A stretch of DNA of 5,201 bases from Legionella genomosp. 1 (GTDB taxonomy: Bacteria; Pseudomonadota; Gammaproteobacteria; Legionellales; Legionellaceae), in assembly GCA_945865355.1 (NCBI GenBank), contig CAMBDN010000182.1, forward strand, positions 1 to 5,201, read 5' to 3'. Every line of letters begins with the position of its first letter. Within the stretch, counting starts at the first letter, position 1. The notes below the pieces were generated by a model. That model saw only the letters and a list, made by a program, of their open reading frames with translations, was not told the DNA's origin and searched no databases. The translations under genes were made by a program, and so were the position numbers. This document shows, in pieces, positions 1 to 5,201 of this stretch.

Positions 1-69
1 TGTCATTCTTGCCTTGTTCCATACAAAGCTTCCATTTAAACTATCCCTTAACTCGCTGATACAATCCAT
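1..69 (-). CDS. N-terminus of probable IS4-family transposase (partial, runs off left edge)
   Basis: This leftward reading frame starts at an ATG (67-69) and stays open to base 1, giving 23 residues. They read MDCISELRDSLNG followed by SFVWNKARMT. The WNKAR stretch near the N-terminus resembles the start of many IS4-family DDE transposases, where a tryptophan followed by KAR lies about 15-20 residues in. A strong Shine-Dalgarno (AAGGAG, 75-80) sits 5 nt before the ATG, and a near-consensus promoter lies just upstream. The inverted repeat over the start region also fits an insertion sequence. The catalytic DDE residues would lie outside the window, so the family call rests on 23 residues and on the promoter and hairpin layout. 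It could be another protein with a similar start. Whether the transposase is intact cannot be judged. Confidence 0.5.
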   Translation of the reverse strand, partial: MDCISELRDSLNGSFVWNKARMT

Positions 70-99
70 ATAATCTCCTTTCGACGATCGAGATTATAT
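68..99 (-). promoter_or_regulatory. Inverted repeat across start codon, Shine-Dalgarno and -10 box
   Basis: ATATAATCTC (68-77) and GAGATTATAT (90-99) are perfect 10-bp inverted arms with a 12-nt loop. The proximal arm covers two bases of the start codon and half of the Shine-Dalgarno. The distal arm contains the whole -10 box, so it is absent from transcripts started by the gene's own promoter but present in transcripts reading in from outside. IS10 and IS50 are known to use this arrangement to block translation from read-through RNA. The arms are seen directly; the function is inferred. Confidence 0.55.
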
Positions 100-120
100 T
101 TATTTTTCAGTGAGTTACAA
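93..120 (-). promoter_or_regulatory. Sigma70-type promoter for the leftward transposase-like gene
   Basis: On the minus strand a -35 box TTGTAA (115-120, 4/6 to consensus) and a perfect -10 box TATAAT (93-98) are separated by 16 nt. Transcription would start near 86, leaving a leader of about 17 nt that contains little more than the AAGGAG ribosome binding site at 75-80. The short leader excludes the distal arm of the inverted repeat at 68-99, which matters for the regulation proposed there. Confidence 0.6.
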
Positions 121-225
121 TTTATTTAAAATTTTGTCGCGTACAGAGAACTTTTAGTCTTAAACTTTATATTCAGATGCTTTTGTAGTGAAGTAGGGTA
201 GAAAAATAGGGATGATCTAACGAAT

Positions 226-460
226 ATGAGTCGTTTAAGCAATATAGACAGTTTAGGTAGTACAGCCTATATTCTGTGGACATTTATATTCAGTTCCATT
301 GGACTAGGTTTTTCTATTTATGGGCAAGAAATAAAAACATGGACCCGTATTTATTTGTGGTTTAATCCTTATGATTTATCCTTATTTTGTTTCTAACACC
401 TATATACGGGTCCTTATCGGTATTATTATTACAGTTTTACCTTATCTTTGGAGGGAGTAG
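226..460 (+). pseudogene. Small multi-pass membrane protein, frameshifted
   Basis: An ATG at 226 opens a frame that stops at 396 after 56 residues (MSRLSNIDSL..., with a membrane segment around residues 15-32 containing FSSIGLGFSIYG). From 341 the next frame continues as GPVFICGLILMIYPYFVSNT and ends at TAG 458-460 with LPYLWRE. Joined, the two halves make about 77 residues with three hydrophobic segments. I recognise them as the two ends of a small conserved proteobacterial membrane protein often labelled 'amino acid transport protein', a name without firm functional support. The break lies in the A5 run at 333-337: removing one A gives an uninterrupted frame (...GQEIK-HGPVF...). It is therefore a one-base insertion, a sequencing error, or a slippage-decoded gene. 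The possible ribosome site TAGGGA (207-212) is weak and 13 nt from the ATG, and I see no convincing promoter in 147-225. Confidence 0.7.
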
Positions 461-484
461 GCTAAAGGTATGAATTTTTAGCCT
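459..484 (+). terminator. Hairpin at the stop codon of the small membrane gene
   Basis: AGGCTAAA (459-466) and TTTAGCCT (477-484) are perfect 8-bp inverted arms. Two G-U pairs and one A-U pair could extend the stem to 11 pairs with an ATGA loop. The left arm begins within the stop codon of the frameshifted gene. There is no T-run after the stem on either strand, so it is not a canonical intrinsic terminator. It could slow polymerase or protect the 3' end of the RNA. Confidence 0.4.
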
Positions 485-603
485 CTCAATAACCGCGGGA
501 CACGTCCCGAACGCAGAGAGGGATCTCCTAAACGAGGCACTGCGCCTGATTCGGAGAGCCTTCATTGCGTTCAAGATGACGTTCTTTCTTGGTGTTATTG
601 AGA
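484..603. repeat. Nested inverted-repeat element, about 120 bp (REP/MITE-like)
   Basis: The outer arms are TCTCAATAAC (484-493) and GTTATTGAGA (594-603), perfect over 10 bp. Inside them, 500-528 and 553-581 form imperfect 29-nt arms with about 19 Watson-Crick and 3 G-U pairs. The best conserved part is GAACGCAGAGAGGGATCTCC against GGAGAGCCTTCATTGCGTTC. A third hairpin, AGGC (535-538) with GCCT (544-547), lies in the centre. The core resembles a common bacterial palindromic repeat of the type GAACGCAGTGAGGGATCTCC ... GATGACG. No open reading frame is present, so any movement would depend on an enzyme encoded elsewhere. The arms are seen directly; membership of a dispersed repeat family is from memory and needs a genome-wide search. 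Confidence 0.6.
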
Positions 604-625
604 AGTTACTCGTCTTGCTTATAGG
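598..625 (+). promoter_or_regulatory. Candidate promoter of the ene-reductase gene
   Basis: TTGAGA (598-603, 5/6 to the -35 consensus) and TATAGG (620-625, 4/6 to the -10 consensus) are 16 nt apart. They would start transcription about 20 nt before the ATG at 653. The -35 box falls entirely within the right outer arm of the inverted-repeat element. No operator for a NemR-like repressor is evident by eye. Confidence 0.4.
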
Positions 626-652
626 TGATTCATTTTAAAAGGGAAAAATAAT

Positions 653-1738
653 ATGTTTAATAAATTATTCGAAGTCACTCAGATTGGCAATCTTCAGCTG
701 CCTAATCGTATTGCTATGGCACCAATGACTCGTTCACGTGCTGACGTAAATGGTGTCCCTGGGGAGTTGGCTTCTTCTTACTATGTTCAACGAGCGTCAG
801 CAGGTCTTATTATCAGCGAAGCGATTAATATCTCTATCGATGCAATTGGTAGTCCATTGACACCAGGACTTTTTAATGACGATCAGGTTGATGCTTGGAA
901 GCGTGTGACGTCGGCTGTGCATGCTGCTGGAGGCCATATTTTTGCACAGTTATGGCATACAGGACGAGTGGGGCATTCTGAAGTTCGTAAGGGTCGTTTA
1001 CCGGTAGCTCCCTCGGCGATAGCTATTAAAGGACAGCAACATTTTACCAGTAAAGGCATGTTAGATTACGAAGTCCCGCGTGCGCTTACACTTGAAGAAG
1101 TCCGTGCGACAATTTTAGATTATCGACATGCTGCAGAGCGTGCACAGCAAGCTGGTTTCGATGGTGTTGAACTTCATGGTGCCTTTGGTTATCTGCCCAA
1201 TCAATTTTTGGTGGATGGCGCTAATCAACGGAATGATGAATATGGTGGGTCAATAGAAAACCGCTGTCGATTTGTTTTAGAAACGATGGCGGCATTGATA
1301 GAAGTATGGGGGAATGATCATGTTGGCATTAAATTATCCCCTGTCATTCCTTTTAACGGCATGATCGATTCAGATCCTGAGGCCCTATTTCTACATTTGC
1401 TTCAAAAAATGAATAAATTGTCTCCTGCTTATGTGCATATGATGAATGCATTTTTTCCATTGGATGATTTTCCGCATTGGCCCAAAGATGTTTTAGGGAC
1501 TTTCCGACCACATATTCAAAGTGTCGTTATTGCAAATGGTGGTTATGATGCCGAGAAAGCCGAAGCTGAACTGAAATCAGGTCGGGCAGATCTCATCTCT
1601 TTTGGGAATTTATTTATCGCAAATCCAGATCTACCGGCACGATTTAAATTTGGCGCACCTCTAATGGCAGCGGATCGGGCCACGATGTATGGTGGCGGAG
1701 CTCATGGTTATACTGACTATCCACCGATGTCCTTATAA
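653..1738 (+). CDS. Old yellow enzyme family FMN-dependent ene-reductase
   Basis: This cytoplasmic TIM-barrel flavoprotein of 361 residues is close in length to E. coli NemA (about 365). Such enzymes use NAD(P)H to reduce activated C=C bonds and often nitro compounds or electrophiles. Visible signatures are NRIAMAPMTRSRA (18-30), YYVQRASAGLIISEA (43-57), FAQLWHTGRVGH (97-108), the catalytic region ELHGAFGYLPNQFL (173-186) with H175 and the proton-donor tyrosine Y180, NDEYGGSIENR (194-204), FIANPDLPARF (321-331) and the family ending GGGAHGYTDYP (347-357). Three usually conserved cofactor or substrate positions differ: F178 where His or Asn is expected, K227 in GIKLSP where Arg is usual, and N319 where the phosphate-binding Arg usually sits. 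The ATG at 653 has a good ribosome site (AAGGGA, 639-644, 8 nt spacing) and matches the expected N-terminus. It is the first gene of a probable unit with the photolyase. The family is certain; the physiological substrate is not. Confidence 0.93.
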   Translation: MFNKLFEVTQIGNLQLPNRIAMAPMTRSRADVNGVPGELASSYYVQRASAGLIISEAINISIDAIGSPLTPGLFNDDQVDAWKRVTSAVHAAGGHIFAQLWHTGRVGHSEVRKGRLPVAPSAIAIKGQQHFTSKGMLDYEVPRALTLEEVRATILDYRHAAERAQQAGFDGVELHGAFGYLPNQFLVDGANQRNDEYGGSIENRCRFVLETMAALIEVWGNDHVGIKLSPVIPFNGMIDSDPEALFLHLLQKMNKLSPAYVHMMNAFFPLDDFPHWPKDVLGTFRPHIQSVVIANGGYDAEKAEAELKSGRADLISFGNLFIANPDLPARFKFGAPLMAADRATMYGGGAHGYTDYPPMSL

Positions 1739-1744
1739 TATTTT

Positions 1745-1774
1745 GGCGCCAGCCTTCGAGACGTCGCTGGCGCT
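1745..1774 (+). other. GC-rich hairpin between the ene-reductase and photolyase genes
   Basis: GCGCCAGC (1746-1753) and GCTGGCGC (1766-1773) are perfect 8-bp arms with a 12-nt loop; a G-U pair can close the outside. It starts 7 bases after the upstream stop codon. No T-run follows on the plus strand, nor on the minus strand, so full intrinsic termination is not expected. It may be a partial terminator or an RNA-stability element that sets a lower dose of the two downstream genes. Confidence 0.5.
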
Positions 1775-1816
1775 ATCTGTGCATCTTGAAGTCATCAAAA
1801 AAGCTGAATCAACAAC

Positions 1817-3247
1817 ATGTCTAATGCAATCGTATGGTTCCGACAAGATTTACGTCTTTGTGATAATTCTGCATTTGCAGCTGCTTGTCGTCAGCATGAC
1901 TTTGTTATCCCAGTGTACATTTTGGATGAAATCACTATACCGCTTGGCGGAGCCCAGCGATGGTGGCTTCATCATAGTTTAGCGTCTTTGGATAATGGGT
2001 TAAAAAAAATTGGATTGAATTTGTGCCTACGTAAAGGCCCGCCATTGGAGATGTTAGAGCAATTGGTCCGTGACAATCGAATCGACGCTATCTATTGGAC
2101 TCGTTGTTATGAGCCGGCTGTTATCGAGCGAGATACATTGATAAAAAATTCTTTTCAGGCATGTGGTGTTTCCGTTGTGAGTGCGAATGGTAGCTTGCTG
2201 CATGAGCCTTGGGAGATAGTAAATACCACAGGACAATTTTTTAAAGTGTTCACCCCTTACTGGCGTGCTTGTTTAAAACGGATGGGCATCACTAGAGAGC
2301 AGGTGATATCCCGCTCACCCAAGTCGTTGGATGTTAATAGCGAATCACTGGATAGTTGGAAACTATTACCCACCCAGCCGAATTGGGCTGAACCGTTTGG
2401 TCAGTATTGGCAGCCTGGAGAGGTGGGTGCTGGCATCAAATTAGTAGACTTTATTGACTTCAATCTTAAAGGTTATAGCAGCACTCGTGATGTACCTGCT
2501 AGAAATACAACCTCAAAATTATCGCCTCATTTGCATTTTGGTGAAATCAGTCCGTGGCAAATTTGGCGCGCTATTGAATCAGTAAAATTAGATAAAAATT
2601 GTGATTTAAAGTCGATAGAGCGTTTCTTAACTGAAATAGGGTGGCGTGAATTTTCGTATCATTTGCTATATCACGTTCCGACGCTTGCCAATAGAAATTT
2701 TAAATCTAATTTTGATACCTTTCCATGGCAAAATGATGCTATTTTTTTAAAGCGCTGGCAAGAAGGAAAAACCGGATACCCTATTGTAGATGCGGGCATG
2801 AGGGAATTGTGGCATACCGGATATATGCATAATCGAGTACGCATGATCGTCGCTTCCTTTTTAACAAAAGATTTATTAATTGACTGGCGTCTTGGGGCCA
2901 GTTGGTTTTTAGAAACCTTGGTTGACGCGGATTTAGCCAGCAACTCCGCGAGTTGGCAATGGGTAGCTGGATGTGGCGCTGATGCAGCACCTTATTTTCG
3001 TATCTTCAATCCCGTATTACAGGGTGAAAAATTTGATCCTGATGGGGATTATATTAAACAATGGGTTCCTGAACTTAAGTCTGTTGATGTTCGATGGATT
3101 CATAAACCATGGATGGCTCGGCAAGACCAGCTAGGATTATGCGTAGGGAAGGATTATCCTGAGCCTATTATTGATCATCTTGATGCAAGGAAAACAGCAC
3201 TTCTTCATTATAAATTGCTTGAAAAAACACACGACAAAAAGGATTAA
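1817..3247 (+). CDS. phrB: Deoxyribodipyrimidine photolyase, class I CPD type
   Basis: This light-driven flavoenzyme splits cyclobutane pyrimidine dimers in UV-damaged DNA. At 476 residues it matches the family length (E. coli PhrB has 472). The N-terminal antenna domain starts IVWFRQDLRLCDN (5-17) and includes RWWLHHSL (48-55) and KVFTPYWRACL (143-153). The FAD domain contains YSSTRDVPARN (220-230), LSPHLHFGEISP (235-246), WREF (276-279), EGKTGYPIVDAGMREL (316-331), MHNRVRM (337-343) and APYFRIFNP (391-399). The electron-transfer tryptophan triad is intact (W304, W357, W380), and N376 matches the Asn that contacts the flavin N5 in E. coli. The antenna pigment (MTHF, 8-HDF or other) cannot be decided. 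The ATG at 1817 is the first possible start after an in-frame TGA at 1805 and gives the standard N-terminus, but no clear Shine-Dalgarno precedes it. It is probably co-transcribed with its neighbours. Confidence 0.96.
   Translation: MSNAIVWFRQDLRLCDNSAFAAACRQHDFVIPVYILDEITIPLGGAQRWWLHHSLASLDNGLKKIGLNLCLRKGPPLEMLEQLVRDNRIDAIYWTRCYEPAVIERDTLIKNSFQACGVSVVSANGSLLHEPWEIVNTTGQFFKVFTPYWRACLKRMGITREQVISRSPKSLDVNSESLDSWKLLPTQPNWAEPFGQYWQPGEVGAGIKLVDFIDFNLKGYSSTRDVPARNTTSKLSPHLHFGEISPWQIWRAIESVKLDKNCDLKSIERFLTEIGWREFSYHLLYHVPTLANRNFKSNFDTFPWQNDAIFLKRWQEGKTGYPIVDAGMRELWHTGYMHNRVRMIVASFLTKDLLIDWRLGASWFLETLVDADLASNSASWQWVAGCGADAAPYFRIFNPVLQGEKFDPDGDYIKQWVPELKSVDVRWIHKPWMARQDQLGLCVGKDYPEPIIDHLDARKTALLHYKLLEKTHDKKD
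3238..3243 (+). promoter_or_regulatory. Ribosome binding site deciding the SDR gene start
   Basis: AAAGGA lies in the last codons of the photolyase gene, 5 nt before ATG 3249. It supports the shorter start over the in-frame ATG at 3171, which would give a long N-terminal extension with no family counterpart. Confidence 0.7.
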
Positions 3248-3248
3248 C

Positions 3249-4121
3249 ATGCAGCCCCATTTACTAATTTTTGGCTTTGGATATACGGCGCAATTTTTAG
3301 CGCAAAAAATGCGACAAACGGGTGTCAAAGTTACGGCTACCACAAGAAATAAGGACACCGTAGGTTATAACAGCGAATTCAATTGTGAGCTCGTTCCATT
3401 TTTAGAAAAAAGTATTGGGGATGCTTTGGCAACAGCGTCACATCTTCTTATAAGTACGCCACCAACCCATGATCGTGGTGATCCGGTGCTGGCAAATTTT
3501 TGTGATTTGTTAAAAAAATACAATAAAAATATTCGATGGGTCGGGTATTTATCATCGACGAGTGTTTATGGCGATCATCAAGGACATTGGGTTGACGAAG
3601 ATTCTGAACCAAAGGACCTTGGGGAACAAGGTAAACGAAGGCTTTCTGCCGAGAATGAATGGATTTCTTTCGCACAGGCACATCAACTGCCCCTGACAAT
3701 TTTTAGATTAGCTGGTATTTATGGGCCACAACAAAATGCTTTAACTCGATTGATGGCCGATAAAAAAGATTCCATTTTGAAAGATGGCCATTTCTTTTCG
3801 AGAATTTATGTTGAAGATATTGTATTGGTCATTGATGCGGCCATGAAAAATATCAAGACCGGTATGACGATTTATAATGTTGCGGATAATGAACCGACCC
3901 CCAGTCATGTCGTTGATGACTATGCCGCATCATTACTACAGCGTCCTCCTTTAAAAAAAATCCCCTATGAAATGGCCACTTTATCACCCATGGCCAAAGA
4001 ATTTTATTCGCATAATAAACGGGTATCGAATGCTAAATTGAAAAAGGAACTCAATATTCACTTGTCGTATCCAACCTATAAAGAAGGATTGGATCATTTG
4101 TTCCATAACAAGCGTTATTAA
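3249..4121 (+). CDS. YeeZ-like atypical SDR, NAD(P)-binding epimerase/dehydratase-fold protein
   Basis: A Rossmann-fold protein of 290 residues. The nucleotide-binding motif is GFGYTAQ (9-15), a variant of GxGxxG, after the first strand HLLIFGF. The region WVGYLSSTSVYGDHQG (97-112) matches the SSTSVYGD motif of E. coli YeeZ and other extended SDR proteins, and FRLAGIYGP (152-160) and a distal RIYVEDIV segment (185-192) also fit. The usual catalytic YxxxK is missing: the equivalent stretch reads GEQGKRRLSAENEW (125-138). It may therefore bind a nucleotide without classical SDR catalysis. An upstream in-frame ATG at 3171 would add 26 residues inside the photolyase gene. ATG 3249 is preferred because it begins just before the Rossmann strand and has a ribosome site (AAAGGA, 3238-3243, 5 nt spacing). 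The gene starts 1 bp after the photolyase stop, which suggests translational coupling. The substrate and role are unknown. Confidence 0.85.
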   Translation: MQPHLLIFGFGYTAQFLAQKMRQTGVKVTATTRNKDTVGYNSEFNCELVPFLEKSIGDALATASHLLISTPPTHDRGDPVLANFCDLLKKYNKNIRWVGYLSSTSVYGDHQGHWVDEDSEPKDLGEQGKRRLSAENEWISFAQAHQLPLTIFRLAGIYGPQQNALTRLMADKKDSILKDGHFFSRIYVEDIVLVIDAAMKNIKTGMTIYNVADNEPTPSHVVDDYAASLLQRPPLKKIPYEMATLSPMAKEFYSHNKRVSNAKLKKELNIHLSYPTYKEGLDHLFHNKRY

Positions 4122-4129
4122 GCGTTTAC

Positions 4130-5201
4130 TTATCCATTAGCTTTTGGTAGTGCCACAAATAATGAGCCCGAGTGATTTAGATCATTGGCTTCAATTCCAG
4201 CTTGCACACCTTCGCCTTTATAGCAGTCAACATGAGCCCCCATAATAGCGCCGCCTGTGTCTTGCGCAACACACCATGAGGTAGCATTTTTGCAATTAAA
4301 GAGAAAATTCATACCAACGGGAATAACTTTGTGGTCGGTTGCGCATGAAGCATGCGGCGTTAGGGAAATATCTTCGGAACCATACGGCCCGCCATCTTCT
4401 TTAGCAAAAAATACAAGGCTTTGATCACGATTTCGCAAGTCGGCGGCTTTACTAAGGTTAAGCGTGCCTAGATATCGGCGAATTCCCGTTTCTGATGAAG
4501 CACTTTGTCTAATATCTTTAGACACGTTACAGCGTAATTTTGCTTCATCACGACATTTAGGATCTTTAGAGCAGCGTTCAATTATATCCAGGTTGCCACC
4601 ACAGGTTGGATCTTGTGCGCATTGGACGATGCGGCCAAGCATGGTACGTGGTCTGCCATTGGCGCCATCGTAATTGATATGAAATAATTTACCATCAAGA
4701 AGCAATGAACCCGATCCTTGAAGCATTAAAAATGACGGATCATTGGGATCTTTAACATAACCAATGATATATTTTTGATCCAAAGCACCATGATCAATTT
4801 CCTGTCGGTCAGGTACTACAGAGTAGGTGCCATTGGCATTTTTTAGACAAAATCCACGCGCCGTTTTGGTGAGCGGATCAATACCGCAAAGAGGGGTTTT
4901 TAAGTTCAATCGCCTGCTTTCGGCGATTACGTTTACAACACCTGGATTCTTATAGATAGGATATACAAAACCACCGCCCCGTTTGGTGCGAGCCTCAATA
5001 GCGGCTGGGGCGTAATAGGCCGTAAATTGAAACGCACCCTTTTTAAATCCGGCATGATTTTCAGGCCAGCCTTCGCTTTTATACCAGTCAAATTCGGATC
5101 GGATGCTTGATAAATATTTTTGAAAATTCCCATGGGCTGCTTTTGCAAGCGAGAGCATTTTTTTATTCGTGTTAAGGCACCATTCTTGACGCTTGAATTT
5201 A
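4130..5201 (-). CDS. mltA: MltA-family lytic murein transglycosylase (5' end outside window)
   Basis: The enzyme cleaves the glycan strands of peptidoglycan, forming 1,6-anhydromuramic ends, and acts in the periplasm, usually tethered to the outer membrane. Numbered from the internal ATG at 5158, signatures are FTAYYAP (45-51), FLMLQGSG (143-150), NYDGANGRP (162-170), QSLVFF (246-251), SLTPHASCATDHKVIPVG (265-282) and the C-terminal 3D-domain motif AQDTGGAIMGAHVD (298-311), which carries the conserved aspartates of the active site. The frame stays open upstream of that ATG to base 5201, adding KFKRQEWCLNTNKK, which also looks like MltA N-terminal sequence. The real start and any lipoprotein signal are therefore outside. 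Residues 180-210 form a cysteine-rich insertion with two CxxDPxC motifs. About 12 cysteines are visible, an even number that fits disulfides in the periplasm. It converges with the SDR gene, 8 bp apart, and has no role in that unit. Confidence 0.9.
   Translation of the reverse strand, partial: KFKRQEWCLNTNKKMLSLAKAAHGNFQKYLSSIRSEFDWYKSEGWPENHAGFKKGAFQFTAYYAPAAIEARTKRGGGFVYPIYKNPGVVNVIAESRRLNLKTPLCGIDPLTKTARGFCLKNANGTYSVVPDRQEIDHGALDQKYIIGYVKDPNDPSFLMLQGSGSLLLDGKLFHINYDGANGRPRTMLGRIVQCAQDPTCGGNLDIIERCSKDPKCRDEAKLRCNVSKDIRQSASSETGIRRYLGTLNLSKAADLRNRDQSLVFFAKEDGGPYGSEDISLTPHASCATDHKVIPVGMNFLFNCKNATSWCVAQDTGGAIMGAHVDCYKGEGVQAGIEANDLNHSGSLFVALPKANG

Larger units (their letters stand above)
1..146 (-). 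mobile_element. Putative end of an IS4-type insertion sequence
   Basis: The segment holds a transposase-like start codon, its promoter and a start-sequestering inverted repeat, which is the usual content of an IS outer end. The exact tip is not proven. Read on the minus strand, a plausible tip begins CTGTACGCGACAAAATTTT at 146. IS10 and IS50 of the same family also begin with CTG. If this is right, the target duplication would be about 9 bp starting at 147, but the other end is outside the window so neither the inverted repeat nor the duplication can be checked. Confidence 0.35.

Noticed and set aside
461..652. Possible small RNA gene because of the dense secondary structure
   Set aside because: The structure is explained by the inverted-repeat element. 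No promoter pointing through it and no T-run terminator was found.
1689..1982. Rightward reading frame of 97 codons across the ene-reductase and photolyase junction
   Set aside because: It overlaps the ends of two certain genes in another frame, and its product has no recognisable motif.
2671..2990. Leftward reading frames of 90 and 69 codons inside the photolyase gene
   Set aside because: They are antisense to highly conserved photolyase sequence and have no ribosome site or family features; they are shadows.
3171..3248. N-terminal extension of the SDR protein from ATG 3171
   Set aside because: It lies wholly inside the photolyase gene, adds 26 residues before the Rossmann strand and has a worse start signal than ATG 3249.
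3137..3358. Leftward frame of 73 codons over the photolyase-SDR junction
   Set aside because: Its hydrophobic stretch is the antisense of coding sequence, and no supporting start signal is seen.
4464..4673. Rightward frame of 69 codons antisense to MltA
   Set aside because: It overlaps the conserved MltA gene, and the product has no recognisable domain.
1..5201. tRNA, rRNA, CRISPR array or defence system
   Set aside because: No clover-leaf, rRNA-like stretch, spaced direct repeats or defence-protein motifs were seen on reading both strands.

Overview
The window comes from an AT-leaning bacterial chromosome. It encodes an MltA-type lytic transglycosylase, so the organism is very probably a Gram-negative with an outer membrane. 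The old yellow enzyme and the class I photolyase most resemble gammaproteobacterial versions. A Legionellales-like or similar low-GC gammaproteobacterium would fit, but this is an impression from protein style and not a proven assignment.

Left part (1-652): no intact gene is complete here. The left edge holds the start of a leftward gene whose first 23 residues look like an IS4-family transposase. It has a good promoter and Shine-Dalgarno, and a perfect 10-bp inverted repeat across its -10 box and translation start, as expected for an insertion sequence that silences read-through transcripts. Next comes a small multi-pass membrane protein gene (226-460) broken by a +1 frameshift at an A5 run. 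A hairpin overlaps its stop codon. It is followed by a roughly 120-bp nested inverted-repeat element (484-603) that resembles the short palindromic repeats scattered through many bacterial genomes.

Centre (653-4121): three rightward genes form a probable transcription unit. They are an FMN-dependent old yellow enzyme ene-reductase with several unusual active-site residues, a class I CPD photolyase (phrB type) with an intact tryptophan triad, and a YeeZ-like atypical short-chain dehydrogenase/reductase whose start is 1 bp after the photolyase stop. The first two genes are separated by 78 bp that contain a strong GC-rich hairpin. Two of the three encode flavoproteins; the third has a Rossmann nucleotide-binding fold. 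A stress or redox theme is possible, but only the photolyase has a firm role, repair of UV-induced pyrimidine dimers.

Right part (4130-5201): a leftward MltA-family murein transglycosylase converges on the SDR gene with only 8 bp between the stop codons. Its reading frame stays open to the right edge, so its true start and export signal lie outside the window. It carries an unusual cysteine-rich insertion with two CxxDPxC motifs.

I see no clear new multi-gene defence or mobile system. The points most worth a second look are the frameshifted membrane protein, the nested repeat that may supply a -35 box to the ene-reductase gene, the altered ene-reductase active site, and the cysteine-rich MltA insertion.
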